Program-made: the position numbers and the translations under genes
Part shown: piece after piece, positions 1 through 7,545 of the stretch
Numbering within the stretch: position 1 is the stretch's first letter
Layout: every line of letters starts with the position of its first letter
Assembly: GCA_964516325.1 (NCBI GenBank)
Contig: CAZFAP010000060.1
Coordinates: 1 to 25,716 of the forward strand
Source: CAZFAP01 sp964516325
GTDB taxonomy: Bacteria > Auribacterota > JABMQX01
Direction of reading: 5' to 3'
DNA: 25,716 nucleotides
Notes under the pieces: generated by a model
The model's database searches: none
Told to the model about the DNA's origin: nothing
The model's input: the letters and a program-made list of their open reading frames with translations, nothing else

Positions 1-453
1 CTCAGGACCCCAAACTCCCATATTCCCCCCAAGTGAATAAACCACTGTTGGCGCCATTTGTCAAGAAGAATTTTTGCGAAATTGCGGCCCCTCACTCCCG
101 GGCGGCGGAGGCCTTGGCTCCGGCGGGCTCGCCTCTGTCGGCAGGGGGGATGGAACCACAGTCGCTCATGAACTTTGTTCACCCGCGGACGATGAAACTG
201 CCCCTCTCAGGCTTGACTTTTCCTCTGGCCAACCCCGCCGAAGGCGGGGCAAGGGGCCTCCCGCCCTGACTCTCCGTCGCCCTTAGCGTCTTGGTGGCCT
301 TGCGAGAGACCTTTCGCGTCCCGCTCGTAGCCGCGTCGAGCTGATTTTCGGCCGGATGAACCGAGATCGGCGCGAATAATAAACGGGGACGGTCTGACTG
401 GCGGGTGGCTCGGACTTTTGGTTGGTACTCCACCCGCAACGGAGGGCTTACGT
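1..453. other. Non-coding stretch with a hairpin and a dispersed-repeat half
   Basis: No recognisable gene is seen. Open frames here do not resemble any family and partly translate a dispersed repeat. A perfect hairpin lies at 232-248, with stem CCCCGCC/GGCGGGG and loop GAA. It has no following T-run, so it is a weak terminator candidate for the minus-strand sialidase gene that ends at 454. Around 270-302 the sequence GCGTCTTGGTGGCCTTGCG is the inverse relative of a repeat found near 14545. Confidence 0.5.
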
Positions 454-1545
454 TTAGGCCTCCGGCTGCGGCGGCGATGAGAACCACGCGACGGGAATGA
501 CGCGGAGCTTCAGCCCGTACCCCGTCGGAAGGGCTGTCCAGTAAGTCAGATAAACCGTGTCCTCGATAAAGAGGACGCTCGTATAGGCAAAACTCCCTCC
601 TTTGTTCGTCTCATTGTCCGGCTCGATGTCCCTGATGTTGACCCATGTCCTGGCTTCGTCGCGGGAAATGGCGGAGGTCAATGGGACACGCCTCTGCGTC
701 GGAGAATTGTTCCAGAGGAGGAGAAGCTCGCCTGTCCGGGGGATTCGCTTGATGGAGGCGGGAGCGGTCGGTGACCGGAGCGCCGTGGGCTGGGGCGTAG
801 TCCAGGTCTCGCCGCCGTCGGAGGAGAACGACCCGTAAATACGCCCAAGGCTCGTCCGGATAATCATATAGACGCGCCCATCGTTCAGTTCGACCACGCC
901 CGGTTCCTGGCAGCCGACTCCGCCCAGGCGAACAACCCCTGTTCCTCGCCGCCAGGATTCCCCATGATTGTCCGAGAGGTAGCAAACACCTGCGGCGGGT
1001 TTTCGTTCTCGATAATCGCCGTGATCGGCCGCAGGGACGAGCAGCCGCTCGCTCTTGAGTTCGACGATTCGGTCGTTGTTGACGACGTGATACGCCTTGT
1101 CCTTCGTTACAAGGACTTCCTCTCCCCACGCTTTCGCCTCGCCTTTTGATTTTCTGACCCAGAAGGAACAGTCCGCCGTGGAATTCTTCCTCAGATACCC
1201 GAGCATAATCTCTCCCGTCGAAAGCCTGAGGAGCGACGCGGACATGACGTTCATTCGCCCATCGTTCTTCTGGAGGACGAAGGGGTCCGACCAGGTGCGC
1301 CCGCCATCGGAGGAAGTTTTGCCAGTGATGTCCGCCGAGTCGTTATCGTCTGCCCCGCCGTGAAACCGGGTGTAGGCAAGGAGAAGCCGCCCGTCTCGCA
1401 ATGGGACCAGGGACGCTTCTGTGTTGTGGACATTGCCGGTGGAAGGCGGACAAACCAGGGCCTCAAAGCCCTTCGTGTCCGCTGGCTGTGTGCCGATTGC
1501 CATAACCGTGACGAGAAGGAGAGCGGGAATCGTGGACATCTTCAT
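454..1545 (-). CDS. Secreted sialidase-like (BNR/Asp-box repeat) protein
   Basis: This is a 363-residue protein with an N-terminal signal peptide (residues 1 to about 24), so it is probably exported. Three Asp-box motifs (SxDxGxTW type) are visible: SSDGGRTW at 78-85, SDNHGESW at 191-198 and SSDGGETW at 241-248. A degenerate fourth (SRDEARTW) lies further on. The length and spacing fit a six-bladed beta-propeller of the sialidase superfamily. Members hydrolyse sialic acids or related glycosides, but many Asp-box proteins have other substrates, so activity is not certain. The start is ATG with GAAAGG about seven bases upstream. The gene is divergent from the FG-GAP gene and sits at the edge of a glycosidase-rich region, which supports a role in polysaccharide or glycoprotein breakdown. 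Confidence 0.82.
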   Translation of the reverse strand: MKMSTIPALLLVTVMAIGTQPADTKGFEALVCPPSTGNVHNTEASLVPLRDGRLLLAYTRFHGGADDNDSADITGKTSSDGGRTWSDPFVLQKNDGRMNVMSASLLRLSTGEIMLGYLRKNSTADCSFWVRKSKGEAKAWGEEVLVTKDKAYHVVNNDRIVELKSERLLVPAADHGDYRERKPAAGVCYLSDNHGESWRRGTGVVRLGGVGCQEPGVVELNDGRVYMIIRTSLGRIYGSFSSDGGETWTTPQPTALRSPTAPASIKRIPRTGELLLLWNNSPTQRRVPLTSAISRDEARTWVNIRDIEPDNETNKGGSFAYTSVLFIEDTVYLTYWTALPTGYGLKLRVIPVAWFSSPPQPEA

Positions 1546-1808
1546 TGCGTGCCTTTCGAGTTTTCTGGTCTTGCAAGGGCGGTTGGCTCAGACCCTCGCC
1601 ATTTCACTCGATTGCGGGCTGAGCCATGAAACTGACGTTGCGGTTCACGGAGTGAGCCGTTGCCCAGCGACATTATTATCCTTGCTGCCCACGGTGTCCA
1701 CAGCGCTCATCGAACAAACAACTTGGCCAAGGAAGGCCCGACGGTATAGAAAGACGGTATAGAAATATGCCAACGGCATTTTGTGGCGGTCTGGGAGATA
1801 AACGACAA
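1546..1808. promoter_or_regulatory. Divergent intergenic region with a 13-bp tandem duplication
   Basis: This stretch separates the sialidase gene (-) from the FG-GAP gene (+) and must hold both promoters. The 13-base unit GACGGTATAGAAA occurs twice back to back at 1740-1752 and 1753-1765. TATAGA inside each copy resembles a -10 element, but no convincing -35 was found. An upstream in-frame ATG at 1767 follows the repeat directly but has no clear ribosome binding site. Confidence 0.4.
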
Positions 1809-2975
1809 ATGAACCCCAAAACATTTGCAGCCCTGGTTTTCAGCCTTGTGTTCGGCACAAGCGCTTTCCTGCCGGAGGTTGCCGCTCAGGAGCCGATGCT
1901 CCGGCCCGCAGAGTACCTGCTCTCAAGCGGTGTTCCTCTCGACCCCGGCGACCACGCCATCCCTTGCGTATGCGATTGGAACAACGATGGTCTGAAGGAC
2001 CTCGTCGTGGGCTACCGGTCCGCCGACAAGGTAGCGCTATATCTAAATCATGGCACGGACAAGGAACCCGCATTCTCCGGTTTCGTCAACATTCAGGCAA
2101 ATGGTTTGGACATCCAGCACCCGGGCAGTGGCTGCGGGGCGCCTGGGCCATGGGTTTTCGACTACGACTCCGACGGGAAAAGGGATTTGCTGGTGGGGAC
2201 CGGCGCTGAAGGGTACGTTTACTTCTATAAGAATACGAACACAGATGCGGAGCCGATACTCGCCGGCGGCGTTCTGCTTATAGTTGGCGGCTCCACGCTC
2301 ACGGTTGGCGCCCGCGCGACACCCTATGTTCACGATTGGGATGAAGATGGGCTGAACGACCTGATGTGTGGGGACGCCAGCGGCAATGTCCATTTCTTCA
2401 GGAACATGGGGACCGCTCAATCGCCAGTGTACGAGCAGGATTCTTTGGTTCAGCCGGCTGCGGGCTCGTATCCTGGTGTGCGTTCGGCTGTTCGGGTATT
2501 CGACTGGGACGGGGATGGTCTCAAAGACCTTCTTAGGAGCGCGAGCAACAATGTGAGCTGGTGCAAGAACATCGGGATGAACGCGGTTCCGACGCTGACC
2601 GCTCCGGTGCGTCTGCAAGCTCCCTTGCAGGGTGTAGGACTGGCCAACATAGACACGGGATACCGGATGCGTCTGGAGGTGGTTGACTGGAACAGCGACG
2701 GCATGGTTGACCTGCTGATCGGCAATTACGACGGTCTCGTCTTTTACTATGAGGGCTATCGGTTTGCGGTGACCGGGATTACGATACAGAGCGGCGGAGA
2801 GGTCGTCTTTCGATGGGATAGCGCAGAGTATCTGATATACAACGTCCTCGCGGGCCCCCTGCTCAACGCACTAAGCCCTGCCGCGAGCGACTTGCCCTCA
2901 GGCGGGAAAACGACGACTTGGAGTGAGAATCCGACCGAAGGTATCCGGTTTTATAGGATACAATGCGCGGACTGA
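1809..2975 (+). CDS. Secreted FG-GAP/VCBS repeat beta-propeller protein
   Basis: The start was placed at ATG 1809 rather than the in-frame ATG at 1767. It follows GGGAGA at a useful distance and yields a clean signal peptide (residues 1 to about 27). The 388-residue product contains five calcium-binding FG-GAP/VCBS loops of the form DxDxDGxxDLhhG, with aspartates at about residues 56, 118, 176, 232 and 293. The spacing of about 60 residues is typical of beta-propeller blades. Such proteins are extracellular and take part in adhesion or carbohydrate binding; no catalytic motif is seen. The C-terminal 70 residues lack repeats and may form a small extra beta domain. The DUF5060 glycosidase gene starts 42 bases downstream on the same strand, so the two are probably co-transcribed. 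Confidence 0.8.
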   Translation: MNPKTFAALVFSLVFGTSAFLPEVAAQEPMLRPAEYLLSSGVPLDPGDHAIPCVCDWNNDGLKDLVVGYRSADKVALYLNHGTDKEPAFSGFVNIQANGLDIQHPGSGCGAPGPWVFDYDSDGKRDLLVGTGAEGYVYFYKNTNTDAEPILAGGVLLIVGGSTLTVGARATPYVHDWDEDGLNDLMCGDASGNVHFFRNMGTAQSPVYEQDSLVQPAAGSYPGVRSAVRVFDWDGDGLKDLLRSASNNVSWCKNIGMNAVPTLTAPVRLQAPLQGVGLANIDTGYRMRLEVVDWNSDGMVDLLIGNYDGLVFYYEGYRFAVTGITIQSGGEVVFRWDSAEYLIYNVLAGPLLNALSPAASDLPSGGKTTTWSENPTEGIRFYRIQCAD

Positions 2976-3017
2976 CAGCGGTGGCATCAGGAACGCCGGA
3001 CGGGGAGAGGAGAGGCT

Positions 3018-4634
3018 ATGTCGCGAAGCGCGGGAAGATGGGGTTGCGTGTTTTTTCTATACATGGCGTGCCTGCCTATCCCAGGCAAGGCGGAGACCGA
3101 GATAAGCATCTCTCAGAATCTCGCCGTGGTGGACACGTACCACTTTGTGGAGGTCAGCATAGAGGCGCAACAGTCACACGTGGCAAATCCGTTTACCGAG
3201 GTGGAGGTGACCGGCACGTTCTGGAAGAAAGGCAAAGCCGGGAGAGAAGTTATCGGTTTCTGCGATTCGGAGGACGGGTCGGTTTTCAAGATTCGTTTTA
3301 TGCCGTCTGAGCCGGGGGATTATTCATACGTCGTTAAGTATCGAGAGAGCGACGGGTTCAGCAAGGAGTTCAAAGGGAGGTTTCGGGCGAAGAACAGCGG
3401 GAACAAGGGAATCGTGCGGGTTGACCCGAAGCATGCCTTTCATTTCATCTGGGAGGGGACCGGCGAGCATTATTTTTATAACGGGACGACGGCGTACCAT
3501 CTCCTATCGTGGACGGACGAGGAGAGGATGCTGAGATGCATTGAGAGAATCGCCGCAACGGGCTGCAATCGGATTCGCTTCCTGAATTATGGGCGGGCGA
3601 GCGACGGCGAATGGGGCGAGGGGATGGCTCAGTCGGGGGATTTCACGTGGACTCTCTGTCCATGGCCCGCTAAGCATCCAGCTCGCCAGCTCAAGGAGGG
3701 AAGCCCTGAGTTCGACCACACGCGGTTCAATCTCGCTCATTGGAGGAAGTGCGAAAAGGCTCTGAGGCGGATGCGCGACCTGAACGTCGTCGCTTCCGTC
3801 ATCATGCTGATGGATAGAGGGATAAAGGATGCGCCCCCGCCGGGAAGCCAGCTCGAGAAAATGTATTATCGGTACGCGGTTGCCCGATGCGGGGCGTTCA
3901 GCAACGTGATGTGGGACCTGGGAAATGAGCACAGGGAGTACCGCAGTCCGGAATGGGGCAACGAAATTGGCGGACGAATCAAGCGATGGGATTGCTATGA
4001 GCATCTGGTCAGCGCCCATGGGCATGAGACGTTCGATTACGACCTCGAGAAATGGGCGGGCTTCGCCATGTATCAGAAGTGGAGAGACGGACAAAATCCG
4101 TTCATGCTTGCCCAGCGGGCGGATGCTGTCGCGAGAAGGCGGATTATTCCTCAGATCAACGAGGAGTACGGGTACGAGATGCACAGGGATTGCGGGCAGG
4201 AGGAGGTTCGCCGGCGTGCGTGGGAAATCGCGATGGCGGGCTGTTACCAGACCACCGGCGAGTGGAAAGGCTGGCAGCACGGCGAAGCCGTCGCGGAATC
4301 GAAGATTTTGACCTGGACCGGGCACATGCGAAAGTTCTTTGAAGAAAACTTGCCCTGGTGGGAAATGGAGCCAGCCAACGAAATCGTCAAGGAGGGGAAG
4401 GGATACGTTCTTGCAAAGAAAGGGAAATGCTATGCGATTTACCTGCCGGAACCTGGGAGGGTTACGCTGGATTTAGAGCCGGGCGAGTACATGGCTAAGT
4501 GGTTTGTTCCGGAGCTTGGCTTTTACCTGTGGTCAAAGAGAGAAGGGTTTCTTCCGGGGAGGATTTCTGGGGGAAGGTGGCAGTCGCCGGTTCCTCCGGC
4601 AGTTAGCGATTGGGTTCTTTTGATAAGCGAATGA
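3018..4634 (+). CDS. Secreted DUF5060 plus TIM-barrel glycoside hydrolase
   Basis: This is a 538-residue protein with a signal peptide (to about residue 25). An N-terminal beta-sandwich at about 30-125 resembles DUF5060, and a TIM-barrel of the apiosidase-like/clan-A type follows. Two acidic motifs fit the retaining catalytic pair: WDLGNEHRE with E304 as likely acid/base, and QINEEYGYE with E382 or E383 as nucleophile. A small C-terminal beta domain (about 430-538) is typical of these enzymes. Family knowledge suggests hydrolysis of plant or algal glycans outside the cytoplasm; the exact substrate cannot be read. The start follows a purine-rich GGGGAGAGGAGAGG. It lies between the FG-GAP gene and the xylose isomerase homologue on the same strand, consistent with a sugar-utilisation operon. 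Confidence 0.78.
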   Translation: MSRSAGRWGCVFFLYMACLPIPGKAETEISISQNLAVVDTYHFVEVSIEAQQSHVANPFTEVEVTGTFWKKGKAGREVIGFCDSEDGSVFKIRFMPSEPGDYSYVVKYRESDGFSKEFKGRFRAKNSGNKGIVRVDPKHAFHFIWEGTGEHYFYNGTTAYHLLSWTDEERMLRCIERIAATGCNRIRFLNYGRASDGEWGEGMAQSGDFTWTLCPWPAKHPARQLKEGSPEFDHTRFNLAHWRKCEKALRRMRDLNVVASVIMLMDRGIKDAPPPGSQLEKMYYRYAVARCGAFSNVMWDLGNEHREYRSPEWGNEIGGRIKRWDCYEHLVSAHGHETFDYDLEKWAGFAMYQKWRDGQNPFMLAQRADAVARRRIIPQINEEYGYEMHRDCGQEEVRRRAWEIAMAGCYQTTGEWKGWQHGEAVAESKILTWTGHMRKFFEENLPWWEMEPANEIVKEGKGYVLAKKGKCYAIYLPEPGRVTLDLEPGEYMAKWFVPELGFYLWSKREGFLPGRISGGRWQSPVPPAVSDWVLLISE

Positions 4635-4640
4635 GGTGCG

Positions 4641-4664
4641 GCTGATCGGTAAAAAGCGGTCAGC
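4641..4664 (+). other. Intergenic hairpin after the DUF5060 glycosidase gene
   Basis: An inverted repeat GCTGATC / GGTCAGC with a ten-base A-rich loop can form a seven-pair stem with one G-U pair. No T-run follows, so it may be an mRNA processing or stability element rather than a terminator. Confidence 0.3.
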
Positions 4665-4730
4665 GCACTTCCGCTTTGAAGAAATTTTTCGCCGGACGTT
4701 GATCAACCGATAAGCAAGGGAGGGGTAGCA

Positions 4731-5879
4731 ATGGCGGATGCATATTCACTGAGGCCGGAGAAGAGCGACCGTTTTTCATTTGGGCTGTGGACAATCATGA
4801 ACGTCGGGCGAGACCCGTTCGGCGAGGCAACTCGCCCCCCGGTTGACCCGCTCGATGTCATCGTGGAGCTTGGGAAACGGAACGTTTACAGCTTTGAATT
4901 GCACGCGGAAGACCTCGTGCCGATGGGGGCGAACGCCAGAGAGAGAGACCGCCTGGTGCGAGAGGCAAAGAAGAGGATGGAGGATCACGAGGTCAAGTGC
5001 ACGAACTGCGGAAGCAACTGCTTTTCGCACGCGGTGTTCAAGGACGGAGCGTTCACGAATAATAACCCTGGTATCCGAGCCTTTGCCGTGCAGCGGTACA
5101 TGCTGGCGATAGACATGGGGTACGAGCTGGGATGCCGACTCTGCAACCTCTGGTGGGGACGAGACGGGCTGGAAGTGGAGGCGAGCAAGGACGCTCGGGA
5201 TACTGTTAAGCGGCTGAGAGAATGCTGCAACCTCCTCACCGAATATGTACTGAAAAACTACCCGGACTACGAACTCTCCATCGAGGCAAAGCCGAACGAG
5301 CCGCGAGGGGACATTTTCCTTCCGACGACGGGGCACGCTCTCGGCTTCATCGCGACTTTGGACCATCCGGAGAAGTGGGGCGTTGTGCCGGAGCTGGCGC
5401 ACGAGCGCATGGCGGGCTTGAACTGCGTCCATGGGGTGGCTCAGGCTCTCGACGCCGGCAAGCTCCGCGGCATTCATCTCAACAGCCAAAAGCCGCTGCG
5501 CTACGACCAGGACATCCGGTTTGGAGCGGAGGACCTCAAGGAGGCGTTTTTCGTCGTGTATCTACTGGAAACGTCGGACTACAAGGGGACGAAGAGCTTC
5601 GATTGTCATCCGTATCGGACGGAAGACCGCGACGGCGTGTGGGATTTCGTCGAAGGAAACATGCGGACCTATTTGCTGTTGAGGGAGAAGGTCAGACAAT
5701 ATCAAGGCGACACGCAGATTCAGAAGCTTCTCGCTGAAATCCGAGGAAGCCAGAAGCCCCTGCCTTCGCCCGAAGCGATCGCAATAACCAGGTTCGACTT
5801 GGACAGGCTCATGGCGCCCCGCCTCCCCTACGAGAAGCTTGACCAACTGACCATCGAGCTTCTCCTCGGAGCGAGATGA
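4731..5879 (+). CDS. xylA: Class I-like xylose isomerase (sugar isomerase) homologue
   Basis: This 382-residue TIM-barrel protein matches actinomycete-type (class I) D-xylose isomerase throughout its length. The enzyme interconverts D-xylose and D-xylulose in the cytoplasm using two divalent metals. Recognisable elements are the catalytic histidine region ELHAEDL (H58, D61), WWGRDG at 141-146 and IEAKPNEPRGD with E185 and K187. E221/H224 (ELAHERM), YDQD (D259, D261) and SFDCHP (D291) follow. The aspartate that normally ligates metal 1 in the HIDLNGQ segment is histidine here (GIHLNSQ, H249). This may mark a distinct clade with a different sugar preference, so the xylA name is tentative. The start follows GGGAGGGG. 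The gene is convergent with the GH5-like gene, 16 bases away. Confidence 0.85.
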   Translation: MADAYSLRPEKSDRFSFGLWTIMNVGRDPFGEATRPPVDPLDVIVELGKRNVYSFELHAEDLVPMGANARERDRLVREAKKRMEDHEVKCTNCGSNCFSHAVFKDGAFTNNNPGIRAFAVQRYMLAIDMGYELGCRLCNLWWGRDGLEVEASKDARDTVKRLRECCNLLTEYVLKNYPDYELSIEAKPNEPRGDIFLPTTGHALGFIATLDHPEKWGVVPELAHERMAGLNCVHGVAQALDAGKLRGIHLNSQKPLRYDQDIRFGAEDLKEAFFVVYLLETSDYKGTKSFDCHPYRTEDRDGVWDFVEGNMRTYLLLREKVRQYQGDTQIQKLLAEIRGSQKPLPSPEAIAITRFDLDRLMAPRLPYEKLDQLTIELLLGAR

Positions 5880-5895
5880 AAGCGGCCTCCAGCCC

Positions 5896-7011
5896 CTATT
5901 GCCTCGTGGGCGAATCCGCTGGTTTCTCGTCCAGAGAACGCTTCTTCCCTGTGAGCTCTCTGAACAACTCGATTTCCTGAGGGTCAAACGGCGAGCCGTC
6001 CTTTCTCAATAGGTCGTGAAACCAGGTTTCTGGTTCGGGCGAACCCTGCTTCGAGCCCCAGGGGAAGATGGTCTGTGTTTTTCCGGAAACCAGACCCCAG
6101 TTGTAGCATCCCACGGTTTCCCGTTTGAATATGGGCAGGTGGGTTGGAACGGTGCTGACTTTCCGACGCAGCCATTCGGTGCAGATGACGGGACGGTCGT
6201 GCTTTTTCAGCTCTGTGATATGACGAGTCAGGCTGTCGGCGTCGTTGTAATTGTGGAACGTGATGATGTCGGAGGCTTCCAGTTGGAAATCGTTCAACGG
6301 TTTGTTGTCGAACCAGACACCGACGGTAAGGGGCTGGGTGGGCTTGGCTTCCCTCGCCCAGTGAAAGGTCTTCTCCAGAAGATGCAATGATTTGACGCCC
6401 TGGTCGCTGTTGCCCGGCTCGTTGTACAGGTCCCAGAACACAACACGCTTGTCGGTTGCGAAGGCGCCGATGATGTCTTTGACGTACTGTTCGAGCCTCG
6501 ACCAGGACGAGGGATCATTCACGATTTTCTTGCCCGGGCTTTGGACCCAGCCGGAGTTGTGGACCCCCGGTATCGGGTCCGGCTGCTTGCCGATTTTTGG
6601 ATCGGCATTCCAGCAATCGTCGAACAACACGAACATCGGTCGTATGCCGTGACGGTCGGCTATCTCGAGAAACTTGCTTATCCGTTTCTTGAAGCCGTCG
6701 GGGTCGGCTTGCCAAGCAAGGTCGTGAAGAAAGACGCGGGCGGAGTTGAAGCCTATTCGGGCTGCCCAGCCCAATTCCCGATCAATCGTGTCGGGGTCAA
6801 AAGTATCTTCCTGCCACATCTCGAGTTGATTGACGGCGGTACTTGGCGCAAAGTTGCAGCCGACGAGCCAGGGCTGCTTCTGATACCATTCGTTCGCCCT
6901 TTCTTTCGACCAGCGAGCGGTCTTCAATTCGACCGGCTTCGCCGGTTCCTCAGCCGACGCATTGAATGCCATTGCCACGATACTTAGAGCCATCACCAAT
7001 ACTTGTCTCAT
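5896..7011 (-). CDS. Secreted GH5-like (cellulase-family) glycoside hydrolase
   Basis: The ATG at 7011 was chosen over a GTG at 7029 because GGAGGAG lies three bases before it and the protein then opens with a classical signal peptide (residues 1-20, cleavage after ASA). The 371-residue product is a clan-A TIM-barrel. WDLYNEPG carries the likely acid/base E198 and VICTEW the likely nucleophile E279. HNY at 253-255 fits the conserved active-site His/Tyr strand. Homologous proteins are often annotated as cellulase or 1,4-beta-xylanase, but the substrate cannot be fixed here. It is convergent with the xylose isomerase gene and its 5' side faces a repeat-containing intergenic region. Confidence 0.8.
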   Translation of the reverse strand: MRQVLVMALSIVAMAFNASAEEPAKPVELKTARWSKERANEWYQKQPWLVGCNFAPSTAVNQLEMWQEDTFDPDTIDRELGWAARIGFNSARVFLHDLAWQADPDGFKKRISKFLEIADRHGIRPMFVLFDDCWNADPKIGKQPDPIPGVHNSGWVQSPGKKIVNDPSSWSRLEQYVKDIIGAFATDKRVVFWDLYNEPGNSDQGVKSLHLLEKTFHWAREAKPTQPLTVGVWFDNKPLNDFQLEASDIITFHNYNDADSLTRHITELKKHDRPVICTEWLRRKVSTVPTHLPIFKRETVGCYNWGLVSGKTQTIFPWGSKQGSPEPETWFHDLLRKDGSPFDPQEIELFRELTGKKRSLDEKPADSPTRQ

Positions 7012-7545
7012 TTTCTCCTCCTTGTTCACGCTTGCAGGACGCTTCGGTCAGCCTGTTTTGGCGCCATGAGAGGCGCTCCAACTCCGACAAAGCTGATGCA
7101 GACCCGTGCAGAGTATCCCCCGTTTCCCTTTGCGATTCCAACGGAGGTTTGTCCGGTGAGTTCCGTCGGCGCGGTTCACGGAGCTGACCGGTTTGTTGGT
7201 TCAAAAGCCGCAGTATAGCACATTGTCGCGCATGGGCGAGAAGGCAGTCAGTCGAAGGGTGTGGCTACGTTTTAGTGGCATATTTCGCATGAATGCGTTG
7301 GTCGAGAAGCCAGGCTGAAGCCTGCTGAAAGATGGGGAGGGGTGGCTTCATCTGCTACACCACCCGCTGAAGCAGGTGGCTAACAAGGGGCGCCGGCGCG
7401 AAGCCAGCGGGTCGGGTGGGGCGGAGTTGCTCGAGAAGCATTCCAGAACATGGCGGCTCGTCTGGGACTCGGGGGAAATGCTATGATGGATTGAAACTCG
7501 GCGGCCTGGCTGAATTGGGTACAGAAATTCCTGGGGAGGTGTCCC
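7012..7545. repeat. Intergenic region with paired TGAA-loop hairpins
   Basis: No gene is seen in this divergent spacer between the GH5-like (-) and GH39-like (+) genes. Two hairpins share a TGAA tetraloop. One is perfect, CAGGC-TGAA-GCCTG at 7311-7324. The other is CCACCCGC-TGAA-GCAGGTGG at 7360-7379 with one mismatch. A third small palindrome, GCGCCGGCGC, lies near 7390. The arrangement resembles REP-type palindromic elements. Promoters for both flanking genes must lie here but were not resolved. Confidence 0.45.

Noticed and set aside
232..248. CCCCGCC-GAA-GGCGGGG hairpin as an intrinsic terminator
   Set aside because: No T-run follows on either strand and it lies over 200 bases after the nearest stop codon; reported only as a hairpin.
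3504..4325. Minus-strand frame of about 273 codons opposite the DUF5060 glycosidase
   Set aside because: Antisense shadow; the plus strand holds catalytic motifs and a signal peptide.
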